Shown piece after piece: positions 52,809 through 64,000 of a stretch of 64,000 bases of DNA. The notes beneath the pieces were generated by a model, which worked only from the letters and a program-made list of their open reading frames with translations, was not told where the DNA came from and ran no database searches. The stretch is from Multifurca ochricompacta (Eukaryota; Basidiomycota; Agaricomycetes; Russulales; Russulaceae), in contig WTXG01000007.1 in the NCBI GenBank assembly GCA_022496185.1, positions 434,001 through 498,000 on the forward strand, given 5' to 3'. Within the stretch, counting starts at the first letter, position 1; the number at the start of each line of letters is the position of its first letter. Position numbers and translations under genes: made by a program.

Positions 52809-55698
52809 ATGTCAGACACTCCCGTCATCTTCAAACGAACAAAAGTTAAAATTAAAACAAACCAAAGAGCAAGAGAAGAATCAGTACAAGATGCTCAAGA
52901 ACAGAAATTTCAATCCATTGAGGACGAGCAATCCCCTAGTGCCATTGCCTCAAAATTTAAGAACAAGGCCAGACACCGTGCCAAACCCAAGCCAACCTTG
53001 AGTTTCGGCGCTGAACAAGAGGTAAATTAGCACCTACCCGTCTTCGTTGTCTTCACTATCAATACTTTCAGAGCAATGAAGAGTCATTCGAAATCAAAAA
53101 GTCGAGTCTTAGCCAGAAGTTGACTCTTCGACAACATCCGACATATTCAGGGTGAGATTGCAGCAATTGCGGTATACATCTCGGCTTACAGCGGAGGTGA
53201 GATCAGGACGCTTCCGTCCAGTCTGGATCAAGCCAGCGTATCTTCTCTAGCCACTAGTGGACCCGTATATGACGAAACCCACCTTAACGAGTTAAGAGCA
53301 AACACACCATCATCTCGCTCATCCAGGCTGAAAGGAAATGCCCACGATGACGACTCTCTAACCAATTCTGAGTCGGGAGATTTAGTGATGGAAAGCCTCA
53401 ATGACTTTGGTACTAAATGATGACTCCTTTGGAATCACCATGTTGATCTTTTTTTTTTTTGCTGTACAGATGCCAGAGTGGCAGCTATCCCTTCACAATC
53501 ATTCGTTCTGGCTGCAAAGGAAAAGCGCGAACGTTTGCGTACCTCTGGCGTAGCTAGCCCTCATGCTGACGAATACATTTCTCTATCATTGGCCAAGCGT
53601 GATGAAGAGTATCAGGGCCCCCACCCTGAAAGTCGTCTCATGCGCGAGGAGGACGACCTTGGAGAAGGAGACGACGGTGTGTTCGACCCAATCAACCTTT
53701 TTCTTTTCACTGAATTGATCTACCCCTTATCAGATTTTGCTGAATACACGAGTGCCCAGACACGAATAACTCTGGGCAAGAAGGCTAGAAAAGTGGAGGC
53801 GGGTAGACTCCGTGAGGAAATGCAAGACCTCATCGCCGATGCGTTCGTACCCCATATTCAACTGCTATGTTGTTAAGGCTCATCCACATTAGAGAGGAGG
53901 TTGATGAGGAAACGCAGGAGTGGGAGCAGGCTCAGTTAAGACGAAGTGGCTTAAACCCGGATAGAGATCCTTCTGCTCCTACTACAACACCCATCTACAA
54001 GCCAATGCCAAGTACGCAACGCTGTCGTGTCTAGTGGGGTACATGCTCACACAGACTAGTTCCCACTCCAACAGAGATACCTAGCTTGGATTCCACTGTC
54101 AAGCGTATTTCTCAAGTCATGGCTTCTCTGGTGACTGCGCATGCTCAGAATACAACGTCAATATCCACAATATCTGCGGATTTGGTCCAGCTCGACGACC
54201 GCGAGACCGAATTGCGAGAGATAATAACAAGGGCTGAGAAGAAAAGGAGCTGGTTTGCTGACTTCAGAGAGTGGTTGGAGAGTGTCGCCACTTTTCTCGA
54301 CGAAAAGGTACGATCTAGGAGGTGCTCGTTGTTTTGGCTTTTATCTAATTCCCACGACCTCAGTTTCCTCAATTGGAACAACTAGAAGACGAACACGTCT
54401 CCATATTGAAGGAACGTCGTGATATGATTCGTGCGCGGCGTCGAGCTGAGAACGAAGATGACCTGTCGATGTTTTTGGGACCACTACCCGTAGCCCCGCA
54501 AGCAGGACCCGGTGAACTGGATGAAATGGGACGCATTCTCCCTCGTTTGAATCCAGAAGTTGTGCGTGATGATCGACAATCTGCGCGTGCCGCACGGTGT
54601 GCCCTTCGGCGAAAGAATGCCCGTCAGGATGACGACGAGGAAGGGTACTCCACAGATGCTACGCTGCCACCTTCTGATGCTGCCGATTTTCTCGCGGCAC
54701 TCGGGCAATTATCTCGTAAACGTGATGAAGTCCTGTCAGACGTGATGGCCAACGAGTTCAAGGACCCTGGCCTGGGCATTGGCTTGAGATTTGCAGGGTG
54801 GCGCAAGCGTTTCGATGACAGCTATACCGGTGCTTGGGGTGGTTTAGGACTGGTTGGCGCGTGGGAGTTCTGGGCACGACTTGAGATGTTGGGCTGGAAT
54901 CCATTTGAGGTAAGTAAAGGACAACCGTCGATATGACTGAATTCTTACGTCTCTTTATTTCAGGACTTGCGAACACTGGATAGCTTTCACTGGTATAATA
55001 ACTTGTACAAGTACTCCCGCCCGACGCATTCCGAGGAGGAGGAAGAACCTCAATTGGGACCGGACGGTGATTTGGTCTCTGCCGTCATTTCGACAGTGGT
55101 CATCCCCCGTTTGAGTAAGCTTATTGAAGGAGGTGCCCTCGACCCCTTCTCAAGCAACGACACTCGACGTGCTGTTGACCTAACAGAAGAAATCGAAGTC
55201 TCCGTTGAAAGAAACAACCACAGATTTCAGGTGATCGTCGTTTTCCACAAGCTGGATCCGTATCTGACGTGGACTTCCAAGATACTCTGGAAGATCATTT
55301 ATGGCATATTTCAAGATGCTGTAAATGATATGATGTCTTGCCAAGATCCGTTTCTGGCGCAAGATAAGCCGCCCTTCCATCCTGAGGCCATTTCAGCTAG
55401 GAGGCGGCTGCTGGCACGTCAAGGGAAGCTGATGACCAACATTCTGCAATGGAGAAGGCATACAAATTCAATGTTTGGTATCGATGAAATTGTGAAAAGT
55501 CTCTTGGTGAATTGCATGCTACCTGTCGCCAAGACCGGATGGGAAGTGGGAGGAGAAGTTTGTATTCGTAGGGTGAGTTGCATTCAATAGACATGCTGTA
55601 CGCCACCTGAAAAATTGCCTGCTCAGGTCGCTCAGCAGTTTCCAATCGAACTGGCCACTCCGCGGACCAAAGCTCAATTGGGCATCTCAGACTCATGA
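52809..55698 (+). CDS. GCFC-domain protein (PAXBP1/GCF-like)
   Basis: GCFC proteins act in splicing or chromatin-linked transcription; PAXBP1 is a human member. ATG 52809 starts MSDTPVIFKRTKVKIKTNQRA, a basic leader. The following exons contain QSFVLAAKEKRERLR and EEYQGPHPESRLMRE near 53500-53650, typical of the family's middle region, a coiled-coil-like block with DDRETELREIITRAEKKRSWF near 54190-54255, and the GCFC core LEDEHVSILKERRDMIRARR near 54380-54430. Next come FKDPGLGIGLRFAGWRKRF near 54760-54810, WGGLGLVGAWEFWARLEMLGW, and DLRTLDSFHWYNNLY near 54960-55000. Splicing after about 55570 gives VAQQFPIELATPRTK and the stop at 55696-55698. Several short introns between 53030 and 54080 are only approximately placed. 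Confidence 0.86.
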
Positions 55699-56886
55699 AT
55701 GACCGCACCTTTCCTTTACGTGTCTGTGGATATGCCGAGAGTACCCCACCTACCCTTCGAAATCACAATGCGGCAGAACCTCTAACGGTCTGCCCTTCCC
55801 ACGTTGTGATTTCTGGTGCTTTCGGAAAAGCGATAGTTGAAGCTCTACTGACCCGCCCGTTTTCCGCTGCTTAGGAAAAACCGCGTGGCGAGGCTCGTTC
55901 CGCTGTCAGACAGCTTTTAGGCGACTTTTTGAAGACATGAACTGTCCTCCCATGGCATGCCTTGACCGATGTGCTACTATGTCATGCGATGGACAATCGA
56001 TGTCCGTTTTTGGCGCTCACCGGTGTTCATTTGCCACTGGCGTTGCACACCTAGTTAATGATATGGAATTATACTGTTTCTAGCTGGTATGCAACAATAC
56101 AAATCGTTCGCAGTGCGGCGCGGAACCCAACCGATTCCGATCCGGTAATATGTTGTGTGTTAGTTCCTTCAATTCAAAGTTAAGTACAGGAATGGTTTCG
56201 TTTTTAAGGATTTTTTTTTCTTCCCCCCGTTTTATAGGTTTTGCGTTCGTGGGAAGGCACAGTTACCGCAAAGTGAGTGCCACTGGACTTGGGCGTAACT
56301 TGGAACCTTTATGGGCGCGCGCGAAATGGATTCACGTGTCATGTCGCCATTGCGCGATCCGATTATAATATTAATATTTTTTCGTGACTTTGACTGCGAC
56401 TGCGTGTTACTAACATTCCACTCTGGTATGTTTGGTATCGTACATCAAGTCATTCCATCTGCGCAATATGGGACTTTTGAGCGCCTTGAAGGCTTTCCTT
56501 CTTTTCGCCGTTTAATCTTCGTCTTGACCAGTTCGGCCTCATCCATCGGTTCTATTCAGCAACCTTTTTGCCTCGCCGTTTCTTGGTCGGTGGCTCTTTT
56601 CACAACTGTACGTCAACTTCTTAGAACCAACCTAGTTGCTCCCGAAGGTCGGCTATGTTACGAGCCATGTCAAGGGAACCGATCGAATTCTGAGACGTAC
56701 AGCAGTATTCGCGTCCGCAATTCATCTCATCCCCCCTGTAGCTCTTAATTCCAAAGACTCGGCGTTACTGAGCTGTGAATAAAAGGCTGCTTTTTTAACG
56801 CTTTTCTGCCTGCCCTCGTAGCTCGCCTCCTGCGTTGAGCCTGCTTTCTTTTTCCCTTAAACCGTATCCCACCCGTCAAGCCAATC
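55699..56886. other. Gene-poor gap, 1.2 kb
   Basis: I see no supported exon. Frames such as 55700-55870 (+) and 56311-56748 (+) are open without domain or splice support. A T-rich run is at 56208-56224 and a GC-rich GCGCGC word near 56314. The right end is the promoter and 5' UTR of the aquaporin gene. A small unrecognised gene cannot be excluded here. Confidence 0.4.
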
Positions 56887-58372
56887 ATGTCATCAGTCCC
56901 AAAATCCAGTACAGCCACGGGCCACCGCCATAGCTCAAGTACCGACACAGGAAAGTTTGACGAAACAAACCTAGACCGTAATGGTCGGTCTGGTGACGCT
57001 TTCAACGAACGTCACGAATATTTCACTAGGTATCCGAACAATTGGGCAAAGATTCGGTTAGCCACTATATTCCAACCTCTTGAGCCTGCACGCTGATTCC
57101 TTTTTTTTAGCGAAGTAATACGCGAGCCTGCAGCTGAAATGCTTGGAACTATGGTCCTTACTCTCCTTGGCACTGGTGTCAACTGCCAGGCCGTTCTCAG
57201 TGCGAATACTGGTGTTGCCTCATCCCAGAAGGGGGATTATCTTTCCATAAGCTTCGGATGGGCTTGCGGTCCGTGAAGTTTGGTCTTTCACCTTGCCTGT
57301 CTTTATTCAGGAATTATCGTCACAGGCGTCGCCCTTGGTATCTGGGTCTGTGGAGGTGTTTCTGGGGGCCATGTTAACCCCGTCGTATGCCCCTCTCCTT
57401 TCTTGGCCCGACCCCTTTATCTGACTCTGATCACATTTAAACAGGTGACATTGTGCATGGCCGTATTTAGGGACTTCCCATGGCGCAAGGTGCCTGGATA
57501 TGTATTGGGACAACTCATCGGCGCTTGGGCTGGGGCAATCATTGTCTTTGGGAATTACTTCCATGCTATCGACATTGTTGAAGGTGGAGATGGCAAACGC
57601 AGTCTCGCGACCGCCTCGCTCTTTGGAACATATACGGTTCGTCTCATATGGCTGTCACCAAGTTTATCTCACCCGATAGGCAGCTTAATTATATGCCTTC
57701 AGCAAATTGCTTCTTCGACGAGGTAGGCGCACGGTCAGGATGTAACAGGTCGCCTGACTAATAGAATCAAGTTTATTGGCACCTTCATCCTATTGTTGGT
57801 GGTGTTCGCAATTACCGATAAGAGAAATGCCCCTCCGCCGTCCGGCCTTGTACCGCTGGTCGTGTTTATCACCATTCTTGGCATTGCCGTGGCATTCGGA
57901 ATGCAGACTGGCATGTTGTCATTACATTTTCAGACTTCCACTTTTTGACGGATCCTCGTTCAGGTTTCGCTATCAATCCTGCGAGGGATTTGGGACCCCG
58001 CATCATGACCGCAATGGTCGGATATGGGAGGAAGGGTACAGTTATTATAGGCCATTTATTCAATGTTCCTAATTCGTTGTTATTTCGCCAGTGTTCAATT
58101 ACCGCAGTCAGTACTGGATTTGGTCTCCTATTCTGGGTTCTTTCAGTGGTGGACTGGTTGCCTGCTTCCTCTATGACACCCTCATCTTCCTTGGCCCAGA
58201 GAGCTTTATCAATGCCCCGTACGTGATGCATGTCCTCCACCTATTTACTATGCTTAAACGCCATTCGTTCAGCGATAAAGATGCCCGTCGTTTCCTTGCG
58301 CTCGACAAGAATGTTGAGCGTCCGCAGGCTCCTTCTGGTAGCCAACGAGATGAAGCCGCCATGCAAGTCTAA
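56887..58372 (+). CDS. Aquaglyceroporin (MIP family)
   Basis: MIP channels conduct glycerol and water across the plasma membrane and help osmotic adjustment. Nine exons (56887-57056, 57111-57268, 57311-57384, 57445-57636, 57684-57722, 57772-57910, 57964-58035, 58092-58218, 58273-58372) total 1071 bases, 356 residues with about 50 cytoplasmic residues first. Six spans are seen: EMLGTMVLTLLGTGVNC, IIVTGVALGIWVCGG, the VPGYVLGQLIGAWAGAI segment, FIGTFILLLVVFAITD, VPLVVFITILGIAVAFG and WSPILGSFSGGLVACF. The second pore motif is INPARDLGPR (NPA). The first is HVNPV: Val replaces the usual Ala. The exon sum in frame requires an intron 57911-57963 that begins with GC. Confidence 0.95.
57911..57963 (+). 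other. GC-AG intron in the aquaglyceroporin gene
   Basis: The exon ends ATGCAGACTG, the intron begins GCATGT and ends CGTTCAG, and the joined product is MQTGFAINPARD with the second NPA motif. The common fungal donor GTATGT differs by one base, so this may be a true GC donor or a one-base error. Confidence 0.8.
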
Positions 58373-58631
58373 GATGTTTCTTTTTTTTTCCTTCTCTGTT
58401 ATACACCCGAAAATATGCGCAACTACCTCTGGCACGGCAGCTCTGTAAATGTTTCTTGACGAGATTTCTGATACGAAAATGAATGGGATAAGTTTTACGA
58501 CATGTATAGCGGAGGCTTGATGATCTTTGACATCGACCAAACATTAGCTAATCATGTCTTTTTTTGTCTTTTTTTTTGTAATTTGTAATATCAAGTTCCT
58601 GTTTCTCCCACTCTCGCCTGCTGCTTATACC

Positions 58632-60316
58632 ATGTCCTCAAGCAGTCGTTCTTCCACCAGCTCATTAGGTAGACCATCCTCTCCCCTTGTCGGTCTGCAA
58701 TTCCCTCCAGAGTTAGTTCTTGTCAATGAAATCGACTCGCCGAACGAAGAGCTTGATTTCTCTAGCGACGATGAATTGCCTGACGAATTTTCTGCGCGGC
58801 TCGACCGCCTCAATGCATCTACCATTCCTCCTATCTCCCCCACACTCGTTTTGCTCTATCTTTCTGCTCCTTATCTCAAGTTAGGACCCATGTTTCTGCG
58901 TACTAGCGACACCCCACTTTCTCTCTCAGTAGCTGCCTTGGCTGTGAGCGCTCTTTTTGCAGCGTTCACACGGCAAATGTGGTATTTGCTTGCTAGGTAT
59001 CTTCGAAAAATGGACATGGAAGATGTAGTCCTGGATGCCTTTGCGCGGGGTCCTGGCAAGACGCGCAGAAGGCTCCTCCTCCGCACCATCGTGAGGGTTA
59101 GCACCATTGTCATACGGATTTTGCTGGCCTCTGTGTCCCTTCGTGGTTCGCCATTTTCCATTTGCCCCATCCTATCGTGGAACACTCACCTGTCGCAGTA
59201 TCCGTGGATGCACTTCTTACCCTCGTCCCCGCACACTTCCTCCCCATTGCTCGAGGGCTCTTCACGATGACTCTAGCTCTTGCACTAATTCCCCTCTATG
59301 CAGCACCCTCGCTTGCCACGAAGCGCATTATATGTGCAACTTGGGCTTCCGTCTTAGCTTACCTGATATGGCTCGGTGCGGTGTCATATGCCTATATAAA
59401 GGGGACATCATCCACCGATCTTCATTCGCAAAATGTTGGCATCCTTTGGCAGGGAATAAGTTGAGTCCTGCGCTCAGGAGTGCTTGTGGTGCATTTCTCA
59501 TCAGCCCCATAGCGTCCACCGCATTTATTTTCTCGTCCTCCTGGACTCTTCCTCTCTACGCGGCTCTCCGGGGCTCAGGGCCTCCCGCTGTTACGAAGCG
59601 ACTTCGTCGCCGTTCTTTCAGAGCGTTGATCGCCACGAGCGTTGCAATCACTGTCGCTCTTGTATTACCTTTATGCTTGTTTGCCTCACCTCTCAATATA
59701 CCCGTGAGCACCCACTGTCCCTCTCCTGACTCCGAGTTTGAATTTCACTAGTCTGGAATGCAGAGCACTCCGGAGCGAGGAGCAAACGCTGTCATTGCTA
59801 TATCAAGCGCAGCTAACCTTATACTGATTATCCCCGCGATACTCATTACTATTCCACCCACCCACTTGCCGCGTGCGATTCGCCGCACAACAAGCCCAAC
59901 TATATCTAAGATTATCATTTACTCGATCACTATTGCGCTATCCGTATTGTCGAGTAAGGCAACTGTTGTCCTAGGAGATCTCTTGCTTGTTCTTTCACTA
60001 CTGAGTACATACGTTCTTCCTGGCAAGTCTTCTGAAGCATTGGTCGCGCACAGCACAACTGATCGACCTTCCTCCAGCTATTCTGCATATAACTGTACAT
60101 TACTTCAGACGACCTTTGTCCATCGTACTACCTACCTCAGTTACGCGCGTTGAAGATGGGGAGGGCGATGAACTTCTGCAGCGCAAAGAACGTAGCCTCC
60201 AGCGGAGAAGATTCAGCCGTCGTATCGTGTGGGACGCCATTGCATGGGTCTCAGTTTTGCCTCTTGGGACTGGCGGATCTGCATGGGCCATCGGGAGAGT
60301 TCTCGGGAAGTGGTAG
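58632..60316 (+). CDS. Multi-span membrane protein, probable amino-acid-permease (AAAP/Avt)-like transporter
   Basis: The chosen start MSSSSRSSTSSL at 58632 follows a T-rich leader; an ATG at 58554 is in the same frame but would add a hydrophobic, unusual leader. After an acidic cytoplasmic N-terminus (NEELDFSSDDELPDEF) there are many hydrophobic spans. Exons include 58632 to about 59137, one from about 59198 to 59461, and one from about 59508 (WQGITSTAFIFSSSWTLPLYA), joined through introns that I can place by frame. Later exons carry NAVIAISSAANLILIIPAIL, IIYSITIALSVLSSKA and a C-terminal IVWDAIAWVSVLP. The gene is tandem with the aquaporin, about 260 bases downstream. The pattern recalls AAAP/SLC38-type vacuolar transporters, but I could not confirm this, and it might be another multi-pass family. 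Confidence 0.6.
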
Positions 60317-60572
60317 GTGAGGGTGGTGGTGGTAATGGCTGCTATATCTGTACACGTAGTCTCATCATCCTTCCGCCTGCTTACACCGGCGGTCGTTGTA
60401 GCTATATCAACGGCGGAATTCTGTTACTTTGCCCCTCCTTTGCTAGGGTAGGCAAAGAGGGTATGTTTGGACTGGCTGGATCATCGAAATGTGCACGTGA
60501 GTGATCATAGTTGGCCTCTCAGCACTGAGTATTTAATAAATAATAAGTTTGCGCGAATCGTCGCCTTCTAAT

Positions 60573-61952
60573 ATGTCCATGTCCTCGCATTTCGAGCAGC
60601 CAATGCCGAGTGCTAAACGCGGTCAGTCGCGACCTCCAGCAGAAGAGTGGCAATTACGCATCCTTTCGGAGCTACACAAGAAACAACCACGCCCAAGCGT
60701 CGAGCAGAAGAAACTGCTAGCAGTTCAGACAGGTCTGTGAGTAGCCTCATTTTTTCGAAGAACCTTCATGAATCCTGACGTGCTCGCAGCAATGCGAAGT
60801 GGATTGCCAGTTGGTTCAAGAGAGTTAACGGAGCTCCTAAGAAGAGCTTGGTGACTCGGACTGTGACTCCGCCCACTGTTGACGGGTCTGATTCCAAGTC
60901 GACAAACCTCACAGAGCCAATCCCGTCCGAAGTAACAAGCCTTCTGTCCAGCGTTGTGGAGACACGTCCCCTCTTCTGCCGGCTTGGTGTTGTCTCAGAG
61001 AGTGCGAGTGCTGGGATTAGTAGTCCTCGCACCCGCCTGCAAACCTGGGATCCCGTCGAAACCGCTGACTTGCGAGAGAACCGCGACTGTCCCGTATTTG
61101 GCTCTCATTTACAGAGTGTTTGGCCGGCGCTAACCCCCCGATTGCAGCTGGCCCCGCTGCATTCTCAGCAAACTGTGAACCTTCCCGGGACCACCCCCAT
61201 CCAATTTCCTTCTTCCTTTCAACCTGGTTCCCCTCCAAGTTCTGTCGCGAAACGCGGTCATCCTTACGGCCCTCATGGCTTGCCTGACCCTTTACAGATT
61301 CGTCATTTTGGTCCCCAGCCCGCGGTTCTGGCATTTACGGAACATCCCAAACATTGCATCGGCCCAGGTGTAGCATGTATGCCTTCACACACCTCCGCGC
61401 ACGACCCCACAGCATCCCAACCATCTCTAATTCCACTCCCAAGTATATACTGGCTTCTGTTTGACACGGATGACAATTCTGTCGATGTGCCTAAGAATAC
61501 TTCTCATTCCCCGTCTGGACTTTCATGTGGGGCTGTTATTGCCATGCCGCGCGCTAACCCCACACCTATCTCATTCTTAGCCAGATGGACAGACGTTCTT
61601 GCGGTGGAACGCAGAATTCGCTCATCTTTTAATACGAGCTTGTTGCAGGTGAAACAAGCTCAGGCGTCGGAGACCACCCGAATAGAACGAGGCGACCGGG
61701 AAGTGTCCTGGACAGTATTAGGTTTGTGTTTTGGCGCGAGCCTCACGACTAAGCGCCTGAGTATTTAAATATCCAGTAGGAAGGGACAACGGGGACAAAA
61801 TTTTATCATGTATTGAGCAACCCCGATCCAAAGACACCGCGGACAAGCAACAGGTCAGCCCGGCAAGTTCCTTGTCGAGTGTTTTTGGGGAGCAGCACGA
61901 TGAGGTCACTCCAGACTCATACTCACTCCTGTCGGACCCCGGGATCGAGTAA
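60573..61952 (+). CDS. Homeodomain-like protein with Pro/Ser-rich tail
   Basis: Three exons (60573-60736, 60790-61721, 61777-61952) total 1272 bases, 423 residues. A homeodomain-like region occupies the first 75 residues: helix 1 (EEWQLRILSELHKKQPRPSV), helix 2 (EQKKLLAVQTGLN) and helix 3 (AKWIASWFKRVNGAPKK), with the WF pair in place. The usual homeodomain residues Asn51 and Arg53 align here with Arg and Asn, so DNA binding may be altered. The rest is Pro/Ser/Thr-rich low-complexity sequence resembling a transcription activation region. The start at 60573 is the first ATG of the frame; the third exon was found only after splicing 61722-61776. Not assigned to the mating-type HD1/HD2 genes, since the usual neighbours are absent. 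Confidence 0.75.
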
Positions 61953-62252
61953 AATTAACCGCTGTCCACTGGTAGGGGTTCCGTCGTCTCTCGCACATTT
62001 GGACTGTTTGTGTTTGTGAGCTTAGAGCTTAGAATTGGTAATCGTCCATTATCTTCATCTTTCGGACCGCATCGCGTAGTATACCTTCGTAGCCTTGAGC
62101 CTGTACTACGGGCAGAAAACTAATGTAGTTATTTCCGCACCTTCCATGGATCCAAGTTAAGGAACATTCCCCAGTCCTCGTTAAAGGCTAAACGGAGTGG
62201 TCCGTACTTAGAAGTTCTGTAAACCAACAAGGCCCACCAGCGTGAATTATGT
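61953..62252. other. Convergent gap between homeodomain-like and WD40 genes
   Basis: No gene is supported. The minus-strand frame to 62129 is open but belongs to the wrong frame for the WD40 gene. Confidence 0.5.
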
Positions 62253-64000
62253 CTAGTCTGCAACGCGTCGCCCAAATATAAATCTATGTAACCCCGATCC
62301 TGATGTAGCGAATAAACATAGTTCTTGTCCGACCTGTGTGATCTCGAGTGAGGTGATCTGCTCCTCGAACTTTGCGGCAAATAACGAAGCGTGAACGTCC
62401 ACAGCGTGTGGCTGGTGACCCGGGATCTCAAGGGTGGAAGCTGAGGAGGTGACCGGACATGAAAGGGGCTCGCCAGTGAGAAGGGACCATCCCCTGATGC
62501 GATTGTCGAGGCCAGCGGCGAAGAAATAGTCGTGACGCGGAGTGATGGCATGGGGCTAGGCAGAGAATCATTTAAGTGGAGTCCCAGAGACTCTAAGGCG
62601 GGATAGCTGGGTGGCTCACGAGGCTGGGCTGGTATGAGTTGACATGCCCGAGCAGCGCAAAAATCGGTCGGTTCTCTTGCAAGTAGCGAACGTCGAATAT
62701 TTCAATCTAGTTGAGTCGGAGTAAATGTGTGCAGAGGTGCCATGAGAACAAGTGAGTGTGAACGCACAACCCCACGTATGGTGCTGACCAGGAGCTGCCA
62801 GTCCTTAATAATATTCAAGTATACGACGGAGTTCGAGGACTTGGCGAAGACATCGCTGAGAAGAGATGGCCCAATCGCTCGTGTACGAGTGTCAAAGCGT
62901 CTAATAGAGCCATTGCGAGACCCGGTATAGACGAGATTCTGGTTTACACCAAACTCGGACTCGGACCGGAATGGTTCACAAGAATGTGTGGACCTACCTC
63001 TTCCTGATGAACCGCGAAGACATCACTTTGGGTCTCTATGCGCCGGACATCACTAACACGCTCTATGTCTTGCACGAACAGGGCGCGCTGTCGCACACCT
63101 GACGTCTCTCCCATGAGCTTTTAGGGGAAAGGAAGAGCGAGGAGGTAATCGTCACCCAACACAAGGCTGCGATCTCGCAGATGGCTTGTCCAGACGTCAC
63201 ACGCCAGATTGTGGAAAGGAGACAATTCCACCGCACTTTCACGTGCATCAGAAGGGACTCTAAGCTCTGGATTTTCAGAGTCTTACCGGGAAGAAGGCAA
63301 GTCATGAATAAGTATTGATGAACCGAATGAGGTCGCGCTGCGCTCAGGGGTGTCTTGAGCTGGCTGGCAAAGCTGAAAAGGTCACGAACTCACACCCATC
63401 GGGGTCCCGAGGAACAAATGGAGATATTTTCGCCTGTGTGTCGTCATACATATGAATGGAAGGGCTCAACTCCAGTCTATCAAGAAAGCCTCTTTCACGT
63501 ACACGTGATTCAAGCTCAGTTCTTCGGGTCCATGAATATTGCGGGGTATGATTTGGCATGGACAGAAAATCCCTAGTCGGTAGAGGATCTAATGTATGCA
63601 GGACCCCATAGCTGTCGCCTGCAACGGACCATGCGTGACCGTCAAAAATACCAGCCTGGGTGATAGGTAAGGAACAGTTATGAAAATTTCATATTGAGCG
63701 CGCACAGCAAAAGCTGTGAGGGTTTGGCCAGCGTACACTGGGACAGGAATGCCCGATAGGCTGATGAGGCTCAAGTTGAGCTGTCATTATTTGACTGATA
63801 CATCCGCCGGGTGAGAAACAGGATAAACAACTAGTTGCTAACGTGGCAAGACGAACTGGATAGTCGCGGCGACACTCTGCCTTTGACAGCCTGCAAGACG
63901 CAATCGTTGTAAAGCATGCCAGATGTCCAGAGACCGCTGAGGCGTCTGCGCAAGCGGCCTCGGTGATGAGGCCGACACGTACAGAGGAGCTGCAAGTTGA
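62253..64000 (-). CDS. DCAF4-like WD40 protein (5' end outside window)
   Basis: DCAF4-type proteins are WD40 substrate receptors of CUL4-DDB1 ubiquitin ligases. The minus strand reads from beyond 64000. Recognisable exons are near 63590-63800 (SLSGIPVPVYAGQTLTAFA), 63344-63560, 63120-63230 (LSPFHNLACDVWTSHLRDRS), 63000-63120 (KLMGETSGVRQRALFVQDIE) and 62790-62950 (NLVYTGSRNGSIRRFDTRTRA, near-typical WD blades). Then IEIFDVRYLQENRPIFALLG and HVNSYQPSL near 62620-62700. Intron 62557-62619 joins to PHAITPRHDYFFAAGLDNRI and RGWSLLTG, a last blade, and the stop is at 62253-62255 after FIFGRRVAD. The propeller and the 'GHVN' box after 'ydiR' suggested DCAF4, but other WD40 families share these features. 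Confidence 0.7.

Noticed and set aside
56311..56748. Plus-strand frame of 145 codons before the aquaporin
   Set aside because: Starts from a non-conserved ATG, is Ser/Arg-rich, and has no recognisable product.
59107..59751. Long plus-strand alternative frame in the membrane-protein gene
   Set aside because: It lacks hydrophobic periodicity, while the exons joined at about 59137/59198 and 59461/59508 preserve transmembrane helices.
60573..61952. Mating-type HD1/HD2 locus
   Set aside because: A single homeodomain-like gene is present, with no divergent partner and without the usual neighbours such as mitochondrial intermediate peptidase.
62129..62551. Minus-strand frame of 140 codons near the WD40 gene
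   Set aside because: The WD40 blade continues in a different frame after intron 62557-62619 and stops at 62253; this frame is a shadow.

Overview
The window looks like nuclear DNA of a filamentous basidiomycete, most probably an Agaricomycete. Genes are packed on both strands, coding regions are cut by many short introns (about 45-75 bases, GT..AG), promoters carry CT-rich tracts, and almost every recognisable protein is a fungal housekeeping protein. I find no CRISPR array, no prokaryotic operon, no transposon, no rRNA and no tRNA that I can support. Gene models were built by reading frames across splice sites by eye. For six of them (PP2C, V-ATPase subunit B, aquaporin, RNA triphosphatase, Rax1-like, homeodomain) the exon sum is an exact multiple of three, which is a good internal check.

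Layout. 1-10.2 kb: the 3' part of a Sen1-type RNA/DNA helicase (+), convergent with an Ecm16/DHX37 ribosome-biogenesis helicase (-). 10.7-16.7 kb: a possible Scm3-like protein (+), a PP2C phosphatase (+) and a NudC-domain protein (-). 17.6-26.2 kb: a Bud22-type protein (-), tubulin cofactor D (+) and V-ATPase subunit B (+). 26.2-28.6 kb is the longest gene-free stretch and is full of short tandem repeats. 28.6-38.1 kb: a Tcp11/Sok1 protein (+), a single-pass membrane protein (+), an F-box protein with an acidic insert (-) and an RGS-domain Rax1-like membrane protein (+). 38.6-45.1 kb: a transporter-like plus glycosyltransferase-like probable fusion (-), a mitochondrial K+/H+ exchange-related protein (-), a small unknown protein (+) and a ZIP9/Atx2-type metal transporter (+). 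45.2-55.7 kb: the TFIIIC TPR subunit (-), mRNA capping RNA triphosphatase (+), a Rad60/Esc2-type SUMO-like protein (-) and a GCFC protein (+). 56.9-64 kb: an aquaglyceroporin (+), a probable amino-acid-permease-type membrane protein (+), a homeodomain-like protein (+) and a DCAF4-like WD40 protein (-) that runs off the window.

The genes do not form one pathway. Several serve RNA metabolism (Sen1, Ecm16, Bud22, TFIIIC, RNA triphosphatase, GCFC), others microtubules and vacuole or Golgi transport. Many neighbours are divergent pairs sharing 200-300 bp promoters. The most interesting observations are the transporter-glycosyltransferase fusion, a phosphatase start codon isolated from its reading frame by an intron, two GC-AG introns, an acidic insertion inside an F-box, a homeodomain whose usual Asn51/Arg53 positions read Arg/Asn, and a cluster of apparent one-base frame breaks between 29 and 45 kb that suggests assembly error or decay.
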